A stretch of DNA of 64,000 nt from Eunapius fragilis (GCA_963681505.1 OY811979.1:4758473-4822472), one strand, 5' to 3'; numbered from the stretch's first letter, positions 22,751 through 33,719 are shown. The notes: generated by a model not told the origin, from the sequence alone. Translations and numbers: made by a program.

Positions 22751-23445
22751 ATGTTGTCAATATCAGGTACTGTTACATATATATATGTGTAAAGCCAATT
22801 GTTTAATATTAATTTCTATAGGCCAAACAGACAGAGATGGTCAAAACAAGTTTCCACCAATGTGTACATATTATTGGGCTACTCATCATGCAAGGTAATT
22901 AAGTTATAGTGTGTTGCGAAGGTCAACAGATGAATGCATCTACAGTGATCAGCAATTTACATTGTATTGTGGTGCAATCTTCTGTAAACACACATGGTTA
23001 TGTGTAACAATGGTTGGAATGTAAGCTTGAAAATGTTCTATATTCGTCATACCATGATTTGCTTGTTTCAATGTTTTCATATTATAAACTTTCCGCTCTT
23101 ATTTGTGGTAATCCACTAGTTGTCATTATCAGTGCTATTATGAAACCAGGTATGGTAAAACCATTGACAATGCTGATCGAACACTTATTTTCATCACATC
23201 ACTTACCTGTAGTACAGAAATGGTCACCTTATCACATGTTTGGTACTGATAAAGTCAGTATATAGCCTTGCTTACTAGGCGTTGTTAGTGCTTCGTCATT
23301 ACTGCTTTGCCTCACCATTGGCAGTGTACTACTAGAGTGTTCTACTTCAAGAACATGGCTGAATACCAATTGTCCATATCATATAATTAAGACATCCCTC
23401 TCCCTACTATATGTTAATCATATACTGACACATCTTCCCTTCATC
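22751..23445. other. No gene seen
   Basis: AT-rich non-coding DNA upstream of the Ig/FN3 exons. It may contain earlier exons of that gene that I cannot recognise. Confidence 0.35.
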
Positions 23446-23449
23446 TCAG

Positions 23450-25834
23450 GTGCATGCCAACAGTTCACCCTCAGTTACCCACCTAAGGGTACCTACTCAT
23501 GTCCTGGAAGCAACATTACATATACCTGTGTTCTTTGCTCAAGCTTTGCTGGTGTTACCACAGTGTGGAGAGGATCAGCCTTTAACTGTCCCTCCACTGA
23601 AAACCATGCAGTAAACCAACTATCACTATCCCAGAAGTCAGGTGGAGTTGTCAATCCAACTGCTGGCGGATCATGTGGCAATCTCTCAGCTGTGACAACA
23701 AATGTCTCCACTGATGGATATTGCTACACATCTGTCCTCACCATTCCTGCTGTTCAGGGTCTGAATGGGACCACAGTTATGTGTGTGGATGGTGTTACTG
23801 GAGCTGTTGTGGGAAATGGTAGTGTGATTGTGAAGGTGGCAGGTGGGTGATATGGTGTCTTGACATCTTATAAACAATATGACCAGGGTTTTCTAACTTC
23901 CTCTCGGCCTGTGATTGTTTAACATATATGAGCTGCACATTGTCACTAAGTAATGCTATTATAGTTAACACATACTTGTCCCTCCCAACCTCGACCCCTC
24001 CCACTGCTGGTGGTGTTCCTACCAGCTACAATGTCAGTATCAATGACAGCAGTAGTCACATGGTCATACCTGATAATGGATCATCACTGTACACGCACAC
24101 CTTCACTGGACTGATCAGTGACACACTCTACACTGTATCAGTGGTGGCCATCAACTGTGCTGGGACCAGCAATGCGACATCTGAAACAGAAGTGACATGT
24201 AATTAAGTGTTTCTTCCATGGTGTGTGCGAGTACGTGTGAGTGAGTGCGTGAGTGTGTGAGTGAGTGTGTGAGTGAGTGTGTGTGTGTGTGGGTGTGCAT
24301 CACTACATATTCTAACATGTTGCATTGGACCACCTTTCTTGGCTAGTGAAGCTTGGCTTGATACTTCACCACAGCCACTAAGATCTCAATTGTATCCATA
24401 TAAGTCTTCATATGGAGGGATGGGGAGGAGGGGTATCCTCGCAAGCCATCCAGATGCACACTCCCCGTGTGGGTGTGAGCTATTTCAAGCAGTGTGTACT
24501 CTGATGATTGCCTCCATCAAACCATTTCTTCCATTCACAGTGGCACAGCCTCCAAACAGTAACAGTATCAGTGTTATGTTTATTCTGTATAGTACCGAGA
24601 CCCTCCCCCTTCTGTACATCAAGTGGACACCTGTGGTAAGCAATAATATGTCTCATGACCCAGTGATGAACCTTTGGTCACCTCCAGGGGAGCAGTGTGA
24701 CCATGTACACAGTGAGGGTTGTTGGTGATGGTACCTCTGTTGGTGAAGGCACCACTAACTGTACCACTTCAACATGTCTCTATGTCCAAGAAATCTCTAC
24801 CTTTGCCACCAGTTATGTCATCTTTATTGCTTCCATAAATGGAGATGGAGATGTGGGTGCTGCAAATAATTCAACTATTAATGGTTAGTCTATTATACTT
24901 AATTAATTTTTACGGCCAGATCTAAAGTATTATCTCATGGCAAGATCATGCCAAAGTAATATTTTCCTCATATTTATATATAACTCACTTATTTGATTTC
25001 ATAGGAGAACTACAATACCATTATCTAACATAACAGAAACGTATGATAATGTATAATGAAAATGTATGATCAAATAAGAAACAAAAGACACTGTATGTTT
25101 AAACATTTACTTCCAGTCATCAACAACATTGCAGTGGTGATTGTCCCGTTAATTTTTTCCAGACATGTATGTAATTTTAATGAACAGCAGCATGATTGAT
25201 TTTGATTTTCCCAGTCATCAACAATTTCACAGTGGTGAACTATGGGGTTTCCAATGCATCCATTCAATGCACATTTCGGGACAACCAGTCTCTCTACTGC
25301 TTGGTGTGCTGCAATACTGATTCAACAGCTCCTCCTAACTCAAGTGTGTACAACATCTCCTCTACCAGAGGCAGAGAGGTGACTGTTGACCTTGATGGCC
25401 TCACCAGTGGTCAGACTTACTACTGCAAGGCAGCAGCTACCAACAACAATTCCAGTTCTTACAACTGCACCTCCCCAGGATTTGGTGGTGCTAATGACCT
25501 TAACTACAATGCTAACATCAAAGGACACACCTAACACAGGTGATGATCTTTGGGCATGAAGACATCAATGCCTGTATCATTAATCATTCACACACATTAT
25601 CTCTGCCCACATTAGGAGTTGAGTTGCCTCTTCCAGGTATATTGCAGTGCCATTATTCCCTATGTAATGACAACCTCATCTGTTGGCAGACCAGGTGGTG
25701 ATAATCCTACTTGCCACTCTCCTACCGTTGTGGTGGTGACCATGGTAACCATCATGGTCATTTGTGTCCAGAAGATGAGAAAAGATTTATTTCAAACACA
25801 TGGAAACATTCATGTGCGATTTACATGCTCTTGA
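23450..25834 (+). CDS. Cell-surface receptor-like exons: Ig-like and fibronectin-III domains, partial
   Basis: Several plus-strand exons with metazoan receptor character. (1) About 23450-23847, Ig-like: cysteine-rich, YSCPGSNITYTCVLC to CYTSVLTI and TTVMCVDG, donor at GCAG|GTGGGT. (2) About 23985-24206, second half of an FN3 domain: PPTAGGVPTSYNVSI, then TFTGLISDTLYTVSVVAINC. (3) 24541-24635 and 24688-24883, split by a 52-bp intron, a further FN3: YIKWTPV | GSSVTMYTVRVVGDG. (4) About 25219-25534, another FN3-like exon: INNFTVVNYGVSNASIQC, ending in a stop. A possible short hydrophobic segment (TVVVVTMVTIMVICV) followed by basic residues lies at about 25725-25790. Exon 2 lacks the first half of its FN3 domain and the TM exon is not clearly joined, so the locus may be decayed or partly rearranged. 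Asn-X-Ser/Thr sites are frequent, fitting an extracellular protein. Ligand unknown. Confidence 0.65.
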
Positions 25835-26162
25835 TTGTACAATTGATTCACACATCCAACCATGTGATACACACATCATTACCTACAAGGGTGCAAGGTG
25901 AATATATTGTTGCACTGGATTCATAATTAAAACTATACATGAATGCACATGAGGAAGCAGAGGATATTATTGTGGTAGCAGCTGTAACCAAACATGTGTT
26001 TATCATTACTGTACATGTATTAATTAATGATATTAATATAATTATATATATATAATTAATAAATTGCAAGCTCGGTTTCAGTGTATTATGTAAAATTTAT
26101 TTTTACATATAGGACTACCTAAACATTATAATTTACAGACAGGCAATATACATAGCTGATCC

Positions 26163-27340
26163 ATGAGTTACGACATGTTATGGCAATTAGGGTTAGAAGA
26201 GTTACACGATCTTCACTGTGCAAATTTGGAGTCACTGGATCATGAATTGCGCAACCATGTTGCCACCACTTATGGAATAATAAGAAACTCAGTTCTAAAC
26301 TCGTCTTCCTACTTTCATTTTGTGTTAGGCTTGGCTATGGACTGTATGCACGATGGCCTAGAAGGAGTTGTTCAGCTCCAGACAAAAGAAATGTTGCAAT
26401 ACTGCATAAGGAATCGCATGTTTACAGTGGAACAACTCAATCAAAGACTGGCTGCATTTGCCTTTAGCAAAAGCGATGCAGCCAATAAACCTACACCATT
26501 GTCAATGGAAAAGATACACTCAGATGATGGAAAGCTGTGCGAGTCAGGTTAGTTTATTAATGTATGCATGTAATGAGTAAAATTTTCCCTTTCTATACTG
26601 TAGCGTCATGCACAGATGTGGTGTCTGGCAAGAGCTTTACCACTTTTAATAGGTGATCTAGTTCCACAAGAGGATGAAAAATGGAAGCATTTCATCCAGT
26701 TGTTGGTCATCATGGAATACATCTTTGCTTCCAACATAACAACATCCATGACAAGTGATGTGCAGCAACTGATTGAAATGTATCTTACTGACTTCAAGCG
26801 GTTATTTACTCGGCGTCTAACTCCCAAAATGCACTACTTGATTCATGTTGCTACATGGATGAAAAGGTATATATGATGTATTATTTTGAAAGTGTGTGCT
26901 AATGTGCTGAATTAATTATAGGTGTGGACCTATAGTACATTTATGGTGCATGCGGTTTGAAGCGAAGCACTGTTACTTCAAGTATCTTGCCAGAGTGTCA
27001 CGCAATTTTAAGAACATTCCCAAGACGTTGGCAACACGACATCAAAGGTTGTCAGTATGCGAGAAAAGTAACAGTTTTGCATTATATATTTTTAATTAGG
27101 TATATGTGCTGGTTGCTCTCGGAGAAGAAGTGGTATTTAAAAGAACGCATCCTTTGTGGGAGAGGTACTTGTTATATGTATGAGTGACCTTTTAATATGT
27201 ATAAATATCGTAGGAAAGCAGTGTGCTCTTGGAGATCTTGACATCGCAGAACAGATTGTAACCAAAGTGGGGCTAGGAATAACCTTATCTACATATTTAG
27301 AATTGTGCAACAAAAGAGGAGAGCAGACGCGACGTGTTAG
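26163..27340 (+). pseudogene. CACTA/EnSpm (Tnp2-like) transposase, broken
   Basis: The first exon carries FVLGLAMDCMHDGLEGVVQL, a DxMHDxLEG motif known from Tnp2-like transposases. The next block reads MWCLARALPLLIGDLVPQED, then LTPKMHYLIHVATWMKR. After a short intron (donor GTATAT at about 26867, acceptor ATTATAG at about 26920) comes CGPIVHLWCMRFEAKHCYFK. Further pieces occur near 27100-27170 (YVLVALGEEVVFKR) and 27214-27310. At about 26605 the frame is off (a 4-base surplus before MWC), so this copy is non-functional. The order MHD..EG, WCLARxLP, PKMHY, MRFEAKH is seen directly; assignment to CACTA rather than another Tnp2-related group is inference. Confidence 0.75.
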
Positions 27341-27395
27341 AATTCTCCCGCGTTCCTTACAGTGATCCCAAACAAAAGCGGGCGTCTGCTCGAAG

Positions 27396-27399
<4 letters not shown>

Positions 27400-27427
<28 letters not shown>
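27400..27427. repeat. Poly-G tract (28 bp)
   Basis: Uninterrupted G run directly after a GC-rich cgaagcggag. Length is likely to be unstable. Confidence 0.9.
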
Positions 27428-27486
27428 AAACTTGCCAGTATTAATTAAATCGATAAAAATGATAATTAATATAAAAGATAGAGGAA

Positions 27487-27750
27487 ACAAGTAAAGAAAA
27501 ACATTCTCTAACGAGTCGGAAAGTTGGTGGGATATAGGAATTGGAGGCAATGGTGGTGTTAAAAGGAAGGGAACAAGGTTTTGAGAAAAGGGTAATGAGA
27601 CAAAAATCCTATATTGAGCACGTGTAAATGCAACAGAACCAAAAGAAGTGCTAAATATAGGATTTTACCCTTTTCTCAAAACCTTGTTCCCTCCCTTTTA
27701 ACACCTCCAATTCCTATATCCCATCAACTTTTTCGTTAGAGTTTACTTGT
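27487..27750. repeat. Foldback family B, full copy (about 264 bp)
   Basis: Left arm acaagtaaag...ctctaacgag...ggatataggaattggaggca, then aaaaggaagggaacaaggtt. Right arm is the reverse complement, ending cgttagagtttacttgt. The arms are about 100 bp with a short loop near 27615-27650. Same family as 58098-58366 and the partial copy at 22595. Confidence 0.85.
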
Positions 27751-27759
27751 CTTATTAAC

Positions 27760-28105
27760 CTTGCATCCATGCACACAAATGGTCACTATTGTTACTAGAC
27801 CACACCCAGGTCCAGGAAGTATTGATAACATGTTAACTACATAGTTCCCGCCACTCAGCTCAGTGATGCTCTCGTGTACGCCCGCCAAGGTCCGGCCATC
27901 ATCGTGTCCTGTATGGGAATGGGAGGCAGGCGTAATAGTCCCACCCCCACCTCCGCCCCCCGCCCCATCCACGTTTCTCGCTGGCGTCATCTTAGAAGGA
28001 TGAACTTGTCCTCGTCGGTGGGTAGCCTGCAGTGTGTGATGAGGTACCTGATCGTATATGCTACTGATATGGATCATTTTCCTGTCAGCGCCGTAGGCAT
28101 CCGGA
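27760..28105. other. No gene seen
   Basis: Relatively GC-rich, with no recognisable coding sequence on either strand. Confidence 0.35.
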
Positions 28106-28109
28106 AACT

Positions 28110-28707
28110 AGTCTGGGGACCCGACTGATGGCTGTACTATCAGTCTGGTGACTAGCTCGCTTCCGCTTTGTGCACTACTGCACGAACTCGTGTAGTAGCA
28201 TGAATCTAATTTGTGCCCCACCTACGAGCATGTATGTCATTAACTAAGTACTATAAGCCATATCTATACCACGTAATAAAATCCAGATGTTAGTTGATGC
28301 TTCCATTACGCTGTGGAAACTTGGGTTTACCGAGATAAAGAGCCTTCAGTTGGATGTAGTTCTAGCTATAGCCACTGGGCAGGACGTTTTTGGAGTGTTA
28401 CCAACTGGATATGGCAAGAGCCTTGTTATGCCCTGCCTTCCTATTTTGTTTGACCAACTGTAGTATACACCATTATTGAGGTACTGGTGTAGGCAGTAAA
28501 ACATGCATGCACGACCTCCCCTCGAATATCAGTTGCTTCATCTTTTTTCCAAATCGGCATCATCCTCTTCCTCTTTGAACAGTCTGGGGACTAGTACTGT
28601 TTGTGCAGTGATAGGTAAACCGTTATCCACATTACTTCATGAGTGCACAAAACGGATGCGATCAAGTCCCAGACTGATAGTACAGCCATCAGTCGGGTCC
28701 CCAGACT
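28110..28707. mobile_element. TIR element (about 596 bp) carrying a RecQ-helicase 5' piece
   Basis: Perfect 39-bp inverted repeats: agtctggggacccgactgat... at 28110-28148 and its exact reverse complement at 28669-28707. If the terminal A/T is taken as part of a TA target, the repeat starts GTCTGG and TA flanks both ends (28109-28110, 28707-28708). A further partial copy of the end (agtctggggactag) occurs inside at about 28580. The interior contains a helicase reading frame (28287-28463). Confidence 0.75.
28287..28463 (+). pseudogene. RecQ-like helicase N-terminal piece with Walker A
   Basis: A 58-aa frame: MLVDASITLWKLGFTEIKSL, QLDVVLAIATGQDVFGVL, PTGYGKSLVMPCLPILF, then a stop. It shows the RecQ start pattern (a LG[FY]..[FIL]...Q motif-0 region, then GQDV.GVLPTGYGKS, motif I). 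It stops 13 residues after the GKS, where the family normally continues to motif Ia, so it is a truncated piece. It sits wholly inside the TIR element at 28110-28707. Its relation to the motif II piece at 2446-2915 is open; both could come from one multicopy gene. Confidence 0.8.
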
Positions 28708-28739
28708 ATCGAAATCCATTGCACCTAGATAATCTATGA

Positions 28740-29446
28740 TTGCACAGAGGAGACACGCTGTTGTCCGTATGCGAGACATAGCATGATGGCGCCCCACACC
28801 GCACCACGCGACCTACCGTCATGACCACTGTGGTGGCGCGGGAGAGGGGACAAGACTTGTACGTCGCACGTACCCACACAGTGCCAGATTAAAGTTATAC
28901 ATGAGGTGTAATCTCCCGTTGTACATGTGTTAAACGCATGATCGTATACTCTGTACATACACTTTTAGTAAAACTGGTGTATCCGTCAGTTTTACCCGTG
29001 TGTTACGCATGTATGTACACACTGTACATACAAGTGTAGTAAAACTGATGTATTCGTCAGTTTTACCGTGTTTTACGTATGTATGTACACGCTGTACTTA
29101 CGCGTGTGGTAAAACTAATGTATTCATAAGTTTTACCCGTGTTTTACGCACGCATGTACACGTGACACTTACATGTGTAGTATAACTTATGTATTCTGGT
29201 TTGGATTTTTTCTTCGGGATACGCCAAGATGAACATCCGTTTGTTCGTAAATGCCGATAATACACGGAACGGGACAAGTCTTGTTGACACTTCCAGCATC
29301 TATATATCGCTTGTTCGTTTCTTCCATCGCAGTTTTAAATTACAACGAGCAGTTGCTCAAAAAATTATGACGTAATGACATGCGTGCGCATGGCAGGTGC
29401 AGAGAATGTTCATTGACTATCAGTTGTTCAATAGAAGTCTGAAGAA
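28740..29446. repeat. Diverged tandem repeat of about 75 bp inside a gene-free stretch
   Basis: From about 28885 to 29190 a unit of about 75 bp recurs about four times: (tgt)agtaaaactgatgtattc, gtcagttttacccgtg, ttttacgcatgtatgtacac, actgtacatac. The copies differ by point changes. The rest of the stretch shows no coding sequence. A looser run of the same flavour (gttatac...cgtgttatcc) occurs at about 30975-31130. Confidence 0.7.
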
Positions 29447-30786
29447 ATGGAAGGATATGCTTGCTCATCTAGAAGGTCTCTGTATTCCGATATGTGTACT
29501 TTTGGCAACTCTCAAGTTTCTCCTGAGTTTGGGCTGCAAAATACTGAAACCTTTTATGGATCCGGAAGACGACGTCCCCGTATGCCGACATTACTAATAT
29601 ATATGATTATTACCTTGTGTTTCTCTGTAATTCGCTTGCATTAGCCCCACCTTGCAACGGTGAACTCACTTCACCCCTGAGCTCTCGTTCTGTACGACCC
29701 CCGGCTTCACCCGTTGATCCAGCTGCAATGTGGCGTGACGTGAAGTCACTTATCGCCAATGAAATGGCGAAAATGAACGAAAAGATTGAGGGAATCAGCC
29801 AAAAACTGAGTTCCCTTGAAGCTAAAGTGCTAGCTCTAGAGGCTGGCAAAGAAACAGTGGCACCAAAGGATCCGAAAGACGCTGTTAAATGGAAAAGAAC
29901 TCCTTTGTGCCTGCAGGTGTGTTATATGTTACCTCTCATGTCTGTAGAGTCGACCGCTCTTAGCCTCTATCATGTTTATAATACGCGGTTTGTTTCTTTC
30001 AATTCGACAGAACAGAATTCATAAAATTAAAATTATTCATAAAATTATGAAGTCTTTCAACGAAGACGCACAGTTGAGAACTTCAGAAAAGTAAGCGTTG
30101 AGTTAAATGTTTGGTTTTAAGTCCGTTGCTGCATGACGCGAATAAGGCAACATGCATGTATGTGCATGCATGTTTTAAATGTACAAATGTATTTATATAT
30201 ATACAGCATTGATAGTCCGCACAACGTAAGCGTTTGTTGGAAACTTCACGAAGAGTTGCGTGAATTTCCCTACGAGCAAGTCAAGTGTGAGTCTGCTTTA
30301 CTCATTCACATCCACATAGGAGTGCTTTTAAATGTATGGTGTGCATGCAGCTGCACTCAGTACCTACAGGAAATCACTTAAGCGGGTAGTAAGTGAGGAC
30401 CATGTGCGGCTTGTAAGCGTGCGGGCAAGACAACAAAGGGTAAATGATGACATATGTAATATGTGTGCATAATGTTATGACCGCTGCAAGATTCATGAAT
30501 TCAGCTTTGGGAACGCCGCAGCAAGGTCCTCACGAGTGAAGAAAAAAATACATGGACATCCATAACTACTGCGATGATGTCAGAGGAGGAGGCTACTGAC
30601 GATGGCAGAATATCAAGAAGGAGGCCAAGCTGGAGATCAAGGCGGATGAACGAATGGCTGGATGAGTTGGACAGACGGGGGACAGACATGTGGAAGGTGG
30701 CGAGAAAAGAAAGGGTGGATGGACCTCCTCGGCAGCTAGATCCCCCAGATGGTTTGCCAGCATGGATGGTGAACGCAGCTACATAG
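29447..30786 (+). CDS. Intact six-exon gene of unknown function (311 aa)
   Basis: Exons 29447-29579, 29645-29916, 30011-30090, 30207-30286, 30351-30439 and 30505-30786. All five introns (64-116 bp) have GT...AG ends and every phase fits, giving ATG to TAG and 311 residues without a stop. The N-terminal part is Ser/Pro-rich. A predicted coiled coil follows in exon 2 (MWRDVKSLIANEMAKMNEKI, then LSSLEAKVLALEAG). The middle is basic. The C-terminal exon reads VLTSEEKNTWTSITTAMMSE, SRRRPSWRSRRMNEWLDEL, PPDGLPAWMVNAAT. No membrane segment or signal peptide is seen. The C-terminal block (SWRS..xNE[WF]LDELDRR) resembles predicted proteins of unknown function in other invertebrates, by memory only. 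Coherent splicing over six exons argues for a live gene, though a transposon origin cannot be excluded. Confidence 0.8.
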
Positions 30787-30789
30787 AAA

Positions 30790-31225
30790 CTTTAACCAGA
30801 GATCTTTAGTGTATGCATACGCGCTATGTATGTGATATGCAATCCAAGAATATTTTAATATTTTTTTCATTTTTATAATAATAATAATAAGAGCTAGGAA
30901 CATGAATCGTCATGCTACATCATTATACGTCTTGCTACATCATGATACGTCACATAAATTACGGAGTTATGCAGATAACTTCATCGATAGTATATGCTCG
31001 CGTTAATGTTATACTCTCGTTATCCTATTGTTATACACGTGTTATCCTCTCCATTTACGGCGTTTTACATATATGTTATACACTCATCTTACTCTTGAAT
31101 GTAAGTGAGTCTCCTTACACTCGTTATCTTACGCTGTATACACCACGGTTACACATGGCGTTCAACACATGTAAGCAGAACATAAACATGTGTTATGCAT
31201 AGCCGTAAAACTTCTTCTTGGCACA
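30790..31225. other. No gene seen
   Basis: AT-rich DNA with repeated gttatac / cgttatcc words (about 30975-31130), probably a degenerate tandem repeat. Confidence 0.4.
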
Positions 31226-31237
31226 GTGCCATAAGTG

Positions 31238-31336
31238 TAGTCTCGTACCCAGACCCACCCTTACGTAAGCATTATCGCATAGTATTATACATTATGCGAT
31301 AATGCTTACGTAAGGGTGGGTCTGGGTACGAGACTA
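31238..31336. repeat. 99-bp hairpin MITE with 9-bp target duplication
   Basis: tagtctcgtacccagaccca and its reverse complement form near-perfect arms of about 43 bp around an 11-bp AT-rich loop. The 9 bp ccataagtg occur directly on both sides (31229-31237 and 31337-31345). A 9-bp duplication is the size made by Mutator-like elements. A diverged left end of the same type (tagtctcgtatacagaccca) lies at about 32009. Confidence 0.9.
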
Positions 31337-31479
31337 CCATAAGTGATAACTGTACACGAAGCTCCGTATGTATACTGGACATGGGTTGGGTTCATTATCC
31401 GTGTGCAGAACGTCGCTGTATACATGTAGTTAGAAGCTTTTCTTTGCGATGGCTCCACTTCAGGTTTCATCGATCATCT

Positions 31480-31721
31480 CAGTGGCGTAGGAAAAGGGGG
31501 GGGGGGGCCCAACTGCCCCCACTTTTACTCCAGCGATACTACAGTGTATCTATACATACTATTTAGGTTTTATAAAAAATCAAGCAAAACCTACCTTTTG
31601 CTCAGACTGCTTCGATGTATTTACTGTACCTACCTAAATTATTAATAAGTCATTCACAACACAACCATCAAAGTTTGCCCCCCCCCCCCCCCCCACTTTT
31701 AAACTCCTTCCTACGCCACTG
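31480..31721. repeat. MITE with cagtggcgtagg ends
   Basis: The left end cagtggcgtaggaaaagg followed by a G tract is matched by the right end: a C tract, then ccttcctacgccactg at 31706-31721. The 5-bp word CATCT occurs directly outside both ends (31475-31479, 31722-31726). Ends of this kind are common among animal DNA-transposon MITEs; superfamily not assigned. Confidence 0.75.
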
Positions 31722-31726
31722 CATCT

Positions 31727-32495
31727 GATCAGCCTTGCAACGCCGATACAGTGACACATAGACATAGTCTTGTACTACATACCCAACTTGCCATGACGTA
31801 ATATCTCATATGAACGCCTACGCAAAAAAATTGCCATTGTCCCAAGCCGATAATGACTAAATCAACCATGAGGGTGACAAGTCAACTGAATTTTGTTAAA
31901 AACCTAGGGAGGGAATAGGAAATTTTTTCCTATGCTACGTTCATATATAAGGATTTTAACATTACAATCCTTGGTTCATAGGGAAACAGACACTAATTCA
32001 AAAATGATGTAGTCTCGTATACAGACCCAGATTCCCAACAGCTGCGGATGGATTACATCACCGCTACGTGTCTCAAGGTCGGGAGGATGCGGTGATGTAC
32101 GTGTATTATGAATGCAATAATTAATTAAACAATTAATTAACGCAACTTGAACAACGCTAAATTGGCCCGCTTCGCTCGTTGTCCTTCCTCTATCGCGCAT
32201 CAAGTACCCAAGGCAGAACGGCTTAACAAAGATGACTCCCATAGCCAGTTGGAAGACATACGAAGACATCCCGATACAGTAGTACGTCAACGATGATTGG
32301 GAAGTGTTTGTCTTATGTGTCAAACAACCTATATGTTCACCCGCTCACTTCATCGTTCGCTGTACATCCTCCATCACCAGCGCAATTACCAATAACTCCC
32401 TACAATAATTATAAGGTATGCATAGCTCGAATCTGATTGGTTCCCCAACATTCTGGTGACCGTGGACAGAATGGAGTACAGCAGTTCACCAGCAG
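31727..32495. other. No gene seen
   Basis: Non-coding; a minus-strand 115-residue frame (31976-32323) has no recognisable domain. It includes the isolated MITE end near 32009. Confidence 0.35.
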
Positions 32496-32499
32496 GCAG

Positions 32500-33242
32500 C
32501 TGTGCAGCTCAAGAGGCTCACCAAGGGTGTACCCGTCCTCCTTCACCCAGCGGGGAGTGCCTTGGGCAGCTAGGGGTTAATGGAGCAGGGAAGACCACCA
32601 CCTTTGGTATCCTTACTGGAAACATCTGCATGACTGGCACCACTGTGATTGCCAACCTTAGAGAAGTGGGTCACCTGATATCACATGATGTCATGTGATC
32701 ATAAATTTTTTTCCCTACACCCCTTCAGGTCCAACAGAGGATGGGTTACTGTCCCCAGTTTGATCCCCTCATCGATCGTATGACGGGTTGTTTGCCCAAC
32801 TGAGGCCCACATCAAAGGGGTGGTGGACAGGCAGGTGGAGCATGCCACCAGGACAGGTATGCTGTGGGTGCAAAGGTCATCTCCATGGCAACAGAAATGA
32901 AAGCTTAGTACTGCACTGCCTTTGGTTGGGGACCTTCTTGGTGAGTTTCCCCTTTTATCTATGATAGTCTGACTGCATACTTGTACCTTGCCATACACTG
33001 ATGTTATGTTATGAGACCACTCCCCTTTCCCCTCCCCTCCAGGATGAGCCAACCACTGGTCTAGACACTGCCACCTGTCGCTACCTGTGGGACGTCCTTG
33101 TGGGTGTGGTCCAAGATGGCCACTGCATTGTGCTGACCTCCCACAGTATGGAGGAGTGTGAGGCTTTGTGCACACGTCTGGCCATCATGGTGAACGGACA
33201 GTTCAAGTGTCTGGGCAGCATTCAGCACCTTAAGAGCAGGTT
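32500..33242 (+). pseudogene. ABCA-type transporter nucleotide-binding domain, decayed
   Basis: Walker A is intact: LGVNGAGKTTTFGILTG near 32565-32620. After a GTGGGT...CTTCAG intron comes VQQRMGYCPQFDPLID (Q-loop region) at about 32730-32780, after which the frame is lost. The signature region survives only as decayed DNA (aagcttagtactgcactgcc near 32900). The last exon (33043-33240) is good: [19 protein letters not shown], then [18 protein letters not shown] and [10 protein letters not shown], covering Walker B, D-loop and H-loop. The spacing and the [13 protein letters not shown] motif are typical of the ABCA (lipid-type exporter) subfamily. The broken signature motif means no functional protein from this copy. 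Confidence 0.85.
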
Positions 33243-33249
33243 AGGACCA

Positions 33250-33540
33250 CACCCACTTTTGTTAGACACCCACATTGTCATGCTGTGCTTTCTCTGTGAT
33301 GCATACCTATACCGATTTCATATATAAGAATTGCGCGATTATGAATTTTTAAAAAGTACACGGTATACGCCGCGTTCCTTTCTTCAACAGGATAAATGAT
33401 CGGAACAGGTTCCGTATACATGGGACCATTGCGGACGTCTTTCCACTTCAATTCAATCATGGCAGCGCGACTACTGTAGGATCAGGATCGTCATGAATAA
33501 AATGATCGTAGTTTGATATATGATGAAGTGCCGTAGAGAG
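33250..33540. other. No gene seen
   Basis: Short stretch between the ABCA relic and the end of the TRAF-like gene. It would hold the 3' UTR of the minus-strand TRAF-like gene. Confidence 0.35.
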
Positions 33541-33544
33541 AGCG

Positions 33545-33693
33545 CTAAGGAACGAACGCCGATTGCACATCCACAATACACTTGATAAACATGGCGTCTT
33601 CATCCACATACCGTGGGTCGTCCAGGACTTGCATTGGTGCAAACTGAGGACACCCGCTAGCTACGTTCATTTCTGATTGGGGGCGCATGAAGG
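33545..33693 (-). pseudogene. TRAF/MATH-domain gene, C-terminal piece
   Basis: The minus frame, reading away from the 6.4-kb insertion, gives SFMRPQSEMNVASGCPQFAP, then YVDEDAMFIKCIVDV and a stop. SFxRPxxxMNxASGCPxF and D.MFIKxxVD are the closing strands of a TRAF-C (MATH) domain. The first part of the same domain lies at 40143-40740, on the same strand, at the other edge of the insertion. The piece has the natural stop of the protein and no start. Confidence 0.9.
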
Positions 33694-33699
33694 AGCTAG
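33694..33699 (+). repeat. Candidate target-site duplication, left copy (AGCTAG)
   Basis: The same AGCTAG is found at 40138-40143, just outside the other end of the insertion. The exact extent is uncertain because CTAG words also occur in the element ends. Confidence 0.5.
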
Positions 33700-33719
33700 C
33701 CCTAGCAAAAAATCCTGTA

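Noticed and set aside
31976-32323. 115-residue minus frame as a membrane protein
   Set aside because: Hydrophobic stretches are scattered, there is no splice or start support and it contains a MITE end.
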